From a bacterium (GTDB lineage: Bacteria > Bacillota > Clostridia > Christensenellales > CAG-138): a stretch of 60,187 bases of DNA. How positions within the stretch are numbered: the first letter of the stretch is position 1; every line of letters begins with the position of its first letter. The stretch is from NCBI GenBank assembly GCA_022778545.1, contig JALFDW010000030.1, positions 1-60,187 on the forward strand, read 5' to 3'. The notes beneath the pieces are model-generated. The model made no database searches. It was not told where the DNA came from and saw nothing but the letters and a program-made list of their open reading frames with translations. The translations under genes were made by a program, and so were the position numbers. Positions 53,055-60,187 of this stretch are shown piece after piece.

Positions 53055-53335
53055 CGCTGCTCCCCCTCTTCGTCAGCGCTGCGCGCTGCCATCTCTCCCG
53101 AAGGGGAGGCAAAAACGCTCCAATGCAGGCATAAATGGCATAAGGCGGGGCGATGTCCGACTCGCCGGGAGACGGCTCGCTGGATCAGCCTGTAGGCTAG
53201 CAGGGCATCGCCCCCTACACGCATATAACCCGCCAAGAGAATGAATGTAGGGGACGGCCTCCGGACGTCCCGCGGCATAAAGGAAATGTCGTCTGTATAA
53301 GGCGGGGTGTCGGGGACGCCGCCCCCTACACACAA
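53055..53335. repeat. Mosaic of palindromic intergenic repeats, copy 3
   Basis: The alr to hydrolase gap is built from the same modules as copies 1, 2 and 4, partly inverted: the GACGGCCTCCGGACGTCCC module at 53253, CGGGGCGATG and GGCATCGCCCCCTACAC units separated by about 45 bp, and a GCCATCTCTCCCGAAGGGGAGGC-like stem. No protein-like ORF. Confidence 0.75.
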
Positions 53336-53369
53336 AAACTGTTTATGTTTTGAAAAGGAGGAAACGCAC

Positions 53370-54305
53370 ATGCCCGTTTGGGGATGGATCCTGCTCGGCG
53401 CAGCCGCGCTGCTCCTTCTTTTCGTGTTCACCGTTGCGGCGCTCGTGGTGCGCTACCTGACGCATCAGCCCCGCGACACGCGCGAGGCTGCCGAGGCAAA
53501 AGAGATCGAACGCGGCAACCTGATGGCGGGCGAGCTGGACGCGCTCCCGCTCCAGGAATTCACCGTAAAAGGCTTTGACGGGCTCACGCTCCGCTGTGCC
53601 TGGCTGCGTTGCGGGAAAGAAACGAAGCGCGCAGCCGTGATCGTGCACGGGTTCGGCAGCCGCTATGAACATGTGCTCAAATACGCAAAGCTCTACACGG
53701 CGCGCGGCTATGACGCGCTGCTGTTCGACCACAGGCACTGCGGCGAGAGCGAAGGAAGCAAAACGACCATGGGCTACCTGGAGCGGCGCGACCTCGCACA
53801 GCTGATCGCCCTTGCACGGGCTGATAAGGGCGAGGGTGCGTTCGTCGGCATCCATGGTGAATCCATGGGCGGTGCGACGGTGCTGCTTGCCGCCTGCATG
53901 GAGGAACCGCCGGATTTCGTCGTTGCGGACTGCCCGTATGCGGATCTTACGGAGGAGACAAAGTACGATCTCCGTTACGAATGCCACCTGCCCGCATGGC
54001 CGTTCGTCCCTGCAACAAGCCTCATCATGCGCCTTTGCGCGGGGTTTTTCCTGAAGGACGTATCCCCGCTCCGCGAGATCGAATCACATGGCGGCCTGCC
54101 CGATGTGCCCATCCTGTTCGTGCACGGCACGGAGGATAAGCTCATCCCCTGTGCGGCAAGCAAGGCTCTTTACGCCGCAAAGCAGGGCAAAAAAGCGCTC
54201 TTCATCGTGGAAGGTGCGGAGCATGCGCGCAGCATCGTGCGGGCGCGCCCAAAGTATGCGGAAACGGTTTATGCGTTTCTCAATGAATTCACGCAGGAAC
54301 CTTAA
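53370..54305 (+). CDS. Alpha/beta hydrolase with N-terminal membrane anchor
   Basis: 311 residues from MPVWGWILLGAAALLLLFVFTVAALVVRYL (AAAGGAGG upstream). The fold shows VIVHGFGSRYEHVLKYAKLY, the nucleophile elbow GIHGESMGGATV with its Ser, an Asp in VLFVHGTEDKLIP-like text, and the His in VEGAEHARSI. It acts on an unknown ester or peptide. The adjacent D-aminopeptidase and alr suggest cell-wall or peptide handling, but this is inference. Confidence 0.9.
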   Translation: MPVWGWILLGAAALLLLFVFTVAALVVRYLTHQPRDTREAAEAKEIERGNLMAGELDALPLQEFTVKGFDGLTLRCAWLRCGKETKRAAVIVHGFGSRYEHVLKYAKLYTARGYDALLFDHRHCGESEGSKTTMGYLERRDLAQLIALARADKGEGAFVGIHGESMGGATVLLAACMEEPPDFVVADCPYADLTEETKYDLRYECHLPAWPFVPATSLIMRLCAGFFLKDVSPLREIESHGGLPDVPILFVHGTEDKLIPCAASKALYAAKQGKKALFIVEGAEHARSIVRARPKYAETVYAFLNEFTQEP

Positions 54306-54349
54306 AAATCCAAACGGATTTAATTCAATATTCATTACAGGAGGAACCC

Positions 54350-55156
54350 ATGAAGAAGATCTTTATCAGCGCAGACATCGAAGGCACTTCCGGCATCGCA
54401 CACTGGAACGAGACCGAGCGCAGCATGCCTCACGACTACGACTATTTTGCCGGCCAGATGACCCGAGAAGTCACAGCGGCCTGCGAGGGCGCGCACGCGG
54501 CGGGCGCGGAGGAGATCCTTGTGAAGGACGCGCATGACAGCGGCCGTAACCTGAACCCCGCGAAGCTCCCTGAGTACGCGCGCATATTCCGCGGCTGGGG
54601 CTGCCACCCGTTCTCCATGATGTTCGGCCTCGACAAGAGCTTCGACGGCGTCGTGTTCACGGGCTACCACAGCGCGGCGCAGATGAACTGCAACCCGCTT
54701 TCCCACACCATGAACACCGGCAATAACTACGTGAAGATCAACGGTGAGCTTGCGAGCGAGCTGATGATCAACTCCCTCACCGCCACCTATGTGGGCGTAC
54801 CGGTCTACTGCGTATGCGGCGACCGCGGCCTCTGTGAATGGATGCAGAGCGTGAACCCGAACATCGCCGCCGTGCCCACGAGCGAAGGCTTCGGCAACGG
54901 CACGCTCGGCATGCACCCCGAAGTGGCTGTAAAGACCATCAAAAAGACGGTGGAAGAAGCCATCCGCACCCACAAGCCGGAGGACTGCATGTTCCCGATG
55001 CCGCAGCATTTCGTGGCGGAGATCAACTTCAAAGAGCACACCCGCGCGACCCGCGGTGGTTTCTACCCCGGCGCGCAGCAGGTGGACAGCCGGACGGTAC
55101 TCTTTGAGAGCGACGACTGGTGGGAAGTGCTGAAATTCTTCAGTTTTGTGCTGTAA
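54350..55156 (+). CDS. M55 family metallopeptidase (D-aminopeptidase, DppA-like)
   Basis: 268 residues from MKKIFISADIEGTSGIAHW. ADIEGTSG carries the zinc-binding Asp and Glu. KDAHDSGRN and FTGYHSAAQ hold further family residues. DppA cleaves D-amino acids from peptides such as D-Ala-D-Ala. It follows the hydrolase by 44 bp with AGGAGGA before the start. Confidence 0.92.
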   Translation: MKKIFISADIEGTSGIAHWNETERSMPHDYDYFAGQMTREVTAACEGAHAAGAEEILVKDAHDSGRNLNPAKLPEYARIFRGWGCHPFSMMFGLDKSFDGVVFTGYHSAAQMNCNPLSHTMNTGNNYVKINGELASELMINSLTATYVGVPVYCVCGDRGLCEWMQSVNPNIAAVPTSEGFGNGTLGMHPEVAVKTIKKTVEEAIRTHKPEDCMFPMPQHFVAEINFKEHTRATRGGFYPGAQQVDSRTVLFESDDWWEVLKFFSFVL

Positions 55157-55210
55157 ATCAGTTGAACATATATCGGTTTATCATCGCTTAAAAGGCCTGA
55201 ATATTCAAGA

Positions 55211-55241
55211 AAAAACTGGGAGCGCAGCGCGTTCCCAGTTT
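55211..55241. terminator. Convergent terminator
   Basis: AAACTGGGAGCGC pairs with GCGTTCCCAGTTT, with A/T on both sides, between the M55 gene and the leftward flavodoxin gene. Confidence 0.8.
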
Positions 55242-55272
55242 CGCTTCATAATAAAAAGCGGGTCATCCCTCT

Positions 55273-55812
55273 TTACACGCCCTTTCCGAGCGCACGCACC
55301 TGTGCGAGCAGGTCGGTATGGCTTGCCGCCTCCCCTGCATCAGTGATCCCGGTGCCGCGCACAACGCCTGCAAGGCGGGCCTTCTCAAAGCAGTCGATCC
55401 AGCCCTGCATGCCTTTCACGGCACCGTCCATGGCGCTTTCGTCGGCATCCGCAGCCGTTGCAAGCAGGTAGACATCGCGGAACGCATAATCGGAGGGAAA
55501 AAGCGGGTTGCAGCGGTCAAGCAGCGTTTTCATTTGGCCGCACATTTCATAGTAATAGACCGGCGTCGCAAAAGCGAGCACATCCGCAGCCTTGATCTTT
55601 TCCGTGATCTCCGGCGCGTCATCCCGGATCACGCATTTTTCCGTCTTTTGGCAGGCAAGGCACCCGACGCAGAATCCGATCTTCCGGCCGGAGAGGGACA
55701 GGAATTCCACATCATTCCCGGCTTCCTTCGCGCCCGCCGCAAATTCCTTCGCAAGGATTTCCGAATTGCTGTTTTTGCGCAGGCTGGTGGAGAGAACCAA
55801 CACTTTTTTCAT
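55273..55812 (-). CDS. Flavodoxin family NAD(P)H reductase
   Basis: 179 residues starting KKVLVLSTSLRKNSNSEILAKEF, with the FMN loop STSLRKNSNS, a CVGCLACQKTEKCV Cys cluster and FATPVYYYEMCGQMKTLLDR. It resembles the other two redox flavoproteins in the window, but has its own promoter region and is outside the shared regulon. Confidence 0.92.
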   Translation of the reverse strand: MKKVLVLSTSLRKNSNSEILAKEFAAGAKEAGNDVEFLSLSGRKIGFCVGCLACQKTEKCVIRDDAPEITEKIKAADVLAFATPVYYYEMCGQMKTLLDRCNPLFPSDYAFRDVYLLATAADADESAMDGAVKGMQGWIDCFEKARLAGVVRGTGITDAGEAASHTDLLAQVRALGKGV

Positions 55813-55944
55813 GCTTTACACCTCATATTTCCCTTTATTTTGCTTATTGTTTTGCTGAGCATCGCACCATGCGCCAATTATACAAATTAAAGTTCACTTT
55901 AAGTCAAGGCTGTTCATGCGGTTTATTTATGTGGGAAGGAGGTG

Positions 55945-56110
55945 TGAAATTGAAGGTGCAGCGCACCTTCACGGTGTAGGTCAAACCGAAACCGTTGTTC
56001 AATCACGCGGGACGTCCGGAGGCCGTCCCCTACATTCATCCTCTCAGCGGGTTATGTGCGTGTATAGGGCGGCGTCTCGCTAGCCGTCAGGCATTGACGG
56101 AGACGGGGAT
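55945..56110. repeat. Mosaic of palindromic intergenic repeats, copy 4
   Basis: Contains TGAAGGTGCAGCGCACCTTC (55951-55970), the GGACGTCCGGAGGCCGTCCC module at 56010, and a GGCATTGACGGAGACGGGG remnant. It lies downstream of mutY, between it and the flavodoxin gene's promoter side. Confidence 0.75.
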
Positions 56111-56118
56111 CTTCGGTT

Positions 56119-57219
56119 TTATCTTTTACCACCCAGCTTGCGGAGCGCCTTTGTGAATGCGGCCGGAAGGGCGTATTCCCCTTCAAGCGCAGCAGCGTCC
56201 GCCCAGATGAGCGGCAGGCCGCCTTCCGATGTGGTGTTCCCCAGTGCAATTTTCTTCGGCGCGGCGCATTCGATGCGGTAGCACGTCATGCGCCACTCCA
56301 CATGCGTGAACACATGGGTATATTCCGCGGAGGCGGTGAGCCGAAGGGGCTTTGCGCCGAGCGCTTCCGCAAGGGAAAGCGCCGCCTGCGGCGAAAGTTC
56401 ACCCGGGGTGTTGGGCAGCTCGGAAAGGCCGGCGAGCAGGCCGCTTTCCGGGCGCTTGCGGAGCGCCGTCCGCCCATCCTCCGAAATGAGAAGCAGCGCA
56501 GTATATGCTTCCGCGCGGCGCGGCTGTTTTTTTGTGCGCACGGGCAGAGCCTTTGCCGTACCGTGAGCGCGGCCGAGGCAGAGCGAAGCCGCCGGGCAGC
56601 TGCCGCACAGCGGTGTGCCGGTCGGCAGGCAGACGGTGGCGCCAAGCTCCATGAGCGCCTGCGTGAACGTTCCGCACTGCCCGGCCGGATAGGCTTGCGC
56701 AAGGGCAGCCCGAAGCGTGCGCCTTGCCGCGGGCGCATCCACATTGTCCGCACAGTTTGCAAGGCGCGCCGCAATGCGCAGCACGTTTCCATCAATGGCG
56801 GGCGTAGGCGCGTCAAAGCAAATGGACGCGATCGCGCCTGCGGTATATTCCCCGATGCCGGGCAGCGCGCGAAGCGCGTCATATTTACGGGGAAACACTC
56901 CGCCGTATTCGTTCACTATGATCTCCGCCGCGCGTTTCAGGCTGCGCGCACGGCTGTAATAGCCAAGGCCCTCCCAGAGCTTGAGCAGACGTTCTTCCGG
57001 CACGGCGGCCAAAGCGAAAACATCCGGCAGTGCGGAAAGAAAGCGGGCATAATAGCCAAGCACGGCCGCGACGCGCGTCTGCTGCAGCATGATCTCGGAG
57101 ACCCACACGCGGTAAGGCTCCCGCGTTTCCCGCCAGGGGAGCGGCCGCGCGGCGGAAGCATACCAGGGCAGCAGAAGCGCAGGCAGTTCGCCGAACGGGA
57201 AGGAATCAAATCCGCTCAT
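56119..57219 (-). CDS. mutY: A/G-specific adenine glycosylase
   Basis: 366 residues. The helix-hairpin-helix and catalytic Asp region LRALPGIGEYTAGAIASICFD, the 4Fe-4S cysteines C-x7-C-x2-C-x5-C in VCLPTGTPLCGSCPAASLC, and a C-terminal NUDIX-like domain reading the 8-oxoG strand. It removes adenine opposite 8-oxoguanine. It overlaps the upstream HAD gene by 4 bp. Confidence 0.96.
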   Translation of the reverse strand: MSGFDSFPFGELPALLLPWYASAARPLPWRETREPYRVWVSEIMLQQTRVAAVLGYYARFLSALPDVFALAAVPEERLLKLWEGLGYYSRARSLKRAAEIIVNEYGGVFPRKYDALRALPGIGEYTAGAIASICFDAPTPAIDGNVLRIAARLANCADNVDAPAARRTLRAALAQAYPAGQCGTFTQALMELGATVCLPTGTPLCGSCPAASLCLGRAHGTAKALPVRTKKQPRRAEAYTALLLISEDGRTALRKRPESGLLAGLSELPNTPGELSPQAALSLAEALGAKPLRLTASAEYTHVFTHVEWRMTCYRIECAAPKKIALGNTTSEGGLPLIWADAAALEGEYALPAAFTKALRKLGGKR

Positions 57220-58001
57220 GCGCGCCCCCTTTGGGCGAGGATATGCGCCACCGCTTCCGCAAAGCCCGCGCCGCCGGGCAGCGAAGCCACATAAGGCGGC
57301 AGATGCGCCATGCGCCCGGCAAAAGGCGCGATGTTCGCCACCGCACAGGCGAGCGGAAACGCTTCAAACATCGGCTCATCGTTTGGGGAATCGCCGAAAA
57401 AGATGCTGTGGGCAAACGGGTCCTCCCGGAGCGCGGTGCGGAAAAGCAGCTCCGCCATGGAGCGTTTGTCATAATCGCCGAACCATGCGTTCACATGGAT
57501 GGAACTGACCTTCGCGTGCGCGCCGTGCGCTGTGCAGACACGGCGGATCTCCTCCGCGGCGGAAAGAGGCAGGCGCGGCTCATCCTCGCAGAAGTCGATG
57601 GCAAGGTCGTATTTCCGGCAGAATTGATCCCGCGCAACGCGGCAGCCCGGCACGGCGGCAAGAACGGCTTCCCGCACGGCAGCAAGGCGCGTCTGCGCAT
57701 CCGCCGGCGCATTCGGGTGGGTAAGTGTTTCCGGCCGCCCACCCTGCAGGCTATGCAGCGCAAAGGCTCCGTTTTCCCCGATGACCGCGCAGGCCGGCCA
57801 CTCCCGGATGATGAGGTCACACCAGCCTGCGGGCCGCCCCGTGACGGGGATGAGCCGGAGCCCGGCATCGCTGAGCGCCCACATGGCGGAATAGGCCTCC
57901 GCCGTGAGCTTGCCCGCGGTGGTTATGGTATCGTCAATATCAAATAGAACAAAGCGGATGCGCGCGGCCTCCGCAGGGGTCATTTCCGAAACAGGGCGCA
58001 T
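57216..58001 (-). CDS. HAD-superfamily phosphatase (Cof/type IIB)
   Basis: 261 residues from MRPVSEMTPAEAARIRFVLFDIDDTI (start 58001 with GGGAGGC upstream; a start at 58031 is possible). Motif I is DIDDTITTAG, motif II IPVTGRP, and motifs III/IV fit SIFFGDSPNDEPMFEAF. The cap domain is of the Cof/phosphomannomutase-like IIB type. Substrate unknown, likely a sugar phosphate. It is co-transcribed with mutY. Confidence 0.92.
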   Translation of the reverse strand: MRPVSEMTPAEAARIRFVLFDIDDTITTAGKLTAEAYSAMWALSDAGLRLIPVTGRPAGWCDLIIREWPACAVIGENGAFALHSLQGGRPETLTHPNAPADAQTRLAAVREAVLAAVPGCRVARDQFCRKYDLAIDFCEDEPRLPLSAAEEIRRVCTAHGAHAKVSSIHVNAWFGDYDKRSMAELLFRTALREDPFAHSIFFGDSPNDEPMFEAFPLACAVANIAPFAGRMAHLPPYVASLPGGAGFAEAVAHILAQRGRA

Positions 58002-58079
58002 ACTGCCTCCCGAAACCTGATTTTGTTTCATTAAAGCACATGCGCGGCCAAAAGTCCATGAAGGAAGATAGCACGTGAT

Positions 58080-58145
58080 TTTACATACATTTAACTTTGC
58101 CTAACAGAATTTTTATTTTTGCTCGACAGTCCGTGATGATATAAT
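58080..58145 (+). promoter_or_regulatory. Promoter region of the phosphate transporter with possible Pho-box repeats
   Basis: TATAAT at 58140-58145 without a good -35. Upstream are TTTACA (58080), TTAACT (58091) and CTAACA (58101), roughly 10-11 bp apart like PhoP-box direct repeats of Bacillus. An activator-dependent, phosphate-regulated promoter is plausible but not proven. Confidence 0.4.
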
Positions 58146-58192
58146 TAAATTGAGGAAAAATGAGTAATGAGAATGTTAGAACGGAGTAAACT

Positions 58193-59242
58193 ATGACGAT
58201 TTCCCTGACAGATTTTCTTTCCCAGGTGTTCAGCAACCCGATGCTGGCCATCACCGTGGCGCTGACGCTTGGCGTCATCCTGGTCAACGGCTGGACGGAT
58301 GCGCCGAACGCCATCGCCACCTGCGTTTCCACGCGCTCCATGCGCGCACCGAGCGCCATCATCATGGCAGCCATATTTAACTTCCTCGGCGTGCTCATGA
58401 TGACGCTCATCAACTCCAAGGTCGCCATGACGATCTACAACATGGTGGACTTCGGCGGCAACACCCACGAGGCGACCGTCGCCCTCTGCGCGGCGCTCTT
58501 TGCCATCGTGGTGTGGGCCACGGCGGCATGGGCCTTCGGCATCCCCACAAGCGAGAGCCACGCGCTCATCGCCGGGCTTTCCGGCGCAGCCATCGCGCTG
58601 CATTCAAGCCTTGAGGGCATCAACTTTTCCGAATGGGTAAAGGTGCTCTACGGCCTCGGCCTTTCCACCGTGCTCGGCTTCGGGACAGGCTTTCTTGCAA
58701 CGCGGCTCACGGAGCTCTGCTGCCGGAACATGAACCGCAGAAAAACCACAAGCTTCTTCAAGAAGGCGCAGATTGCAGGCGGCGCGGGCATGGCCTTCAT
58801 GCACGGCGCACAGGATGGGCAGAAGTTCATGGGTGTGTTCCTGCTCGGCATCTTCCTTGTGAACGGGCAGAACACGACGGAGTTCAGCGTCCCCATCTGG
58901 CTGATGATCCTCTGCTCGGTGGTGATGGCGCTCGGCACGAGCATCGGCGGCTACCGCATCATCAAATCCGTGGGCATGGACATGGTCAAGCTCCAGCCCT
59001 ATCAGGGCTTTGCGGCGGACGCGGGCGCGTCGCTCTGCCTGCTCCTCTCCTCGCTTACGGGCATTCCCGTGAGCACCACGCACACGAAGACCACCGCAAT
59101 CATGGGCGTGGGCGCATCGCGCAGGCTTTCCGCGGTGAACTGGAGGATCGTCGGGGAGATGGCGCTCGCCTGGGTGCTGACCTTCCCCGGCTGCGGCCTG
59201 CTCGGTTTTATCATGGCCAAGCTTTTCATGTGGATCTTTTAA
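58193..59242 (+). CDS. PiT-family inorganic phosphate transporter
   Basis: 349 residues with about ten membrane segments. The PiT repeats are GWTDAPNAIATCVSTRSM-RAPSAI and MHGAQDGQKFMG, with SLTGIPVSTTHTKTTAIMGVGAS near the end. It carries phosphate with a cation. The DUF47 partner follows 38 bp downstream. Confidence 0.94.
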   Translation: MTISLTDFLSQVFSNPMLAITVALTLGVILVNGWTDAPNAIATCVSTRSMRAPSAIIMAAIFNFLGVLMMTLINSKVAMTIYNMVDFGGNTHEATVALCAALFAIVVWATAAWAFGIPTSESHALIAGLSGAAIALHSSLEGINFSEWVKVLYGLGLSTVLGFGTGFLATRLTELCCRNMNRRKTTSFFKKAQIAGGAGMAFMHGAQDGQKFMGVFLLGIFLVNGQNTTEFSVPIWLMILCSVVMALGTSIGGYRIIKSVGMDMVKLQPYQGFAADAGASLCLLLSSLTGIPVSTTHTKTTAIMGVGASRRLSAVNWRIVGEMALAWVLTFPGCGLLGFIMAKLFMWIF

Positions 59243-59280
59243 GCAGACATCAACGAGTTCAGACAAAGGAGTAAACGAAC

Positions 59281-59904
59281 GTGAAACAATCCAGAGATCA
59301 GTATTATTTTGAAACCATGGCGCGCTGCGCCGGCTTCGGCGCAAAGGCCGCCGCATATTTGCAGGAATCGCTCAGCGGGTTCGATACCACAACGCTCGGC
59401 GCGCGCATCGAGGCCATGCACGCCATCGAGCACGATGCGGACATGCTCAAGCACGACATGATGGAGCACCTCAGCCGCGAATTCATGACGCCCATCGAGC
59501 TTGAGGACCTCGTCGCACTCTCGCAGGAGCTCGACAACGTGGTGGACTGCATCGACGATGTCATGCAGCGCATCTACATCCACAACATCACCGCCATGCG
59601 GGAGGATGTTCACGCGCTGACGGCGCTGCTCATCCGCTGCGTGGAAGCGCTCTGCGGCGCGGTGGGCGAGCTTGCGAATTTCCGCAAGTCCGAAACGATC
59701 CGTCCCGCCATCGTGGAAGTGAACTCCCTTGAGAGCGAAGCGGACGCGCTGTACCTCAAGGCCATGCGCCGCCTTTACACCACGGAAACGGACCCCATTA
59801 CCGTGCTGAGCTGGACGCACCTTTACGAAAGCCTTGAAGGCTGTTTTGACGCCTGCGAGCATGCGAGCGACGTCATCGAAAGCGTCATCATGAAGAACAG
59901 CTGA
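59281..59904 (+). CDS. DUF47/PhoU-like phosphate transport regulator
   Basis: 207 residues from a GTG start (AAAGGAG upstream). It is an all-helical protein with E-x3-D repeats (MHAIEHDADMLKHDMM, EVNSLESEADALYLKAM) that bind metals, as in PhoU and DUF47. It is the usual operon partner of PiT transporters. Confidence 0.92.
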   Translation: MKQSRDQYYFETMARCAGFGAKAAAYLQESLSGFDTTTLGARIEAMHAIEHDADMLKHDMMEHLSREFMTPIELEDLVALSQELDNVVDCIDDVMQRIYIHNITAMREDVHALTALLIRCVEALCGAVGELANFRKSETIRPAIVEVNSLESEADALYLKAMRRLYTTETDPITVLSWTHLYESLEGCFDACEHASDVIESVIMKNS

Positions 59905-59989
59905 GGCCGGAAGCTTTCGCTTTTTTGAGAACTATTTTGCTGATTAAGAACGGCGAATCGGAATTTGTGAGAATACAATGTATAAGTAC

Positions 59990-60017
59990 CCCTCCCAATC
60001 TAAACAGGTTGGGAGGG
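59990..60017 (+). terminator. Hairpin after the DUF47 gene
   Basis: CCCTCCCAA/TTGGGAGGG stem with a 10-base loop, about 86 bp past the stop. T-content after it is low. Confidence 0.55.
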
Positions 60018-60092
60018 ATTGGAATTATAAGAAACTGCTTTATATAAAGGCTTAACAGTCGTAAGGAACTATAAGTCTTGTGGTTCGGGCAG

Positions 60093-60127
60093 AGAACGGT
60101 GTGACCGTGAAGGTCACGCCGTTTTTC
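60093..60127 (+). terminator. Rho-independent terminator near the right edge
   Basis: AACGGTGTGACC/GGTCACGCCGTT stem with a five-base loop and TTTTTC. There is no gene between 59905 and the window end, so this may terminate the phosphate operon or a short transcript of unknown type. Confidence 0.75.
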
Positions 60128-60187
60128 TGCGTCCAAGGGTAGATTCTGCAATCATGGGTTCTGCCAGCACGGGGTTCTCCACCTCGT

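Overview
The window looks like a contig from an uncultured, probably gut-dwelling member of the Clostridia (Bacillota). The case for this is inference from gene families: AddAB, a LytS/YesM-type histidine kinase with a YesN-type regulator, a PspC/CmpB module, a lone rplJ-rplL pair behind an L10 leader, a TIGR00300-type ornithine cyclodeaminase, and mosaic palindromic intergenic repeats. No rRNA or tRNA gene was seen, so the genus cannot be fixed. From about 24 kb rightward the sequence is GC-rich housekeeping DNA. The left third is more mixed and AT-richer, and carries mobile-element scars.

Layout. Positions 1-3.5 kb hold a 5'-truncated iron/siderophore/cobalamin-type ABC importer (binding protein, permease, ATPase with an extra C-terminal domain), followed by a small Cys-rich ORF. 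A histidine phosphatase and a minus-strand cobalamin riboswitch with its own terminator lie at 3.9-5.1 kb. Positions 5.1-8.5 kb are a graveyard: a truncated replication-initiator HTH gene, a LysR C-terminal fragment, a scrambled ABC exporter and a transposase tail. A possible promoter-to-terminator small RNA (8580-8838) follows.

Positions 8.97-20.75 kb form a coherent block. A two-component system with its small-gene operon, a membrane/ABC-exporter operon, a DUF2975/flavodoxin/VOC operon and an MFS exporter each sit behind the same unusual promoter: GACACATT, 16 nt, CTATC, 19 nt, then a -10 hexamer. All four copies keep exactly the same spacing. I infer that the AraC-type response regulator at 10343-11104 activates them. 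This is the most distinctive system in the window.

An AT-rich trio (HTH, zinc-ribbon, SPFH-GYF) lies at 21.0-23.7 kb. Then come rplL-rplJ with the L10 leader, an XRE membrane regulator, a CPBP protease, a cation/proton antiporter behind a structured leader that begins at the lysS 3' end, lysS-greA, dus, an ornithine cyclodeaminase, a lipoprotein, a DUF362 ferredoxin, the thpR-addB-addA operon and glmS. A complete livJHMGF branched-chain amino-acid importer (46.7-51.4 kb) is preceded by a promoter, a 57-codon ORF rich in Ile/Val/Leu codons and a terminator-like hairpin, which is the layout of an attenuator. The right end holds alr, an alpha/beta hydrolase, an M55 D-aminopeptidase, a flavodoxin, mutY with a HAD phosphatase, and a PiT phosphate transporter with its DUF47 partner.

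All calls come from reading the sequence and translations. No database search was run. Family names are recognition from memory; functions without a clear motif are marked as uncertain.
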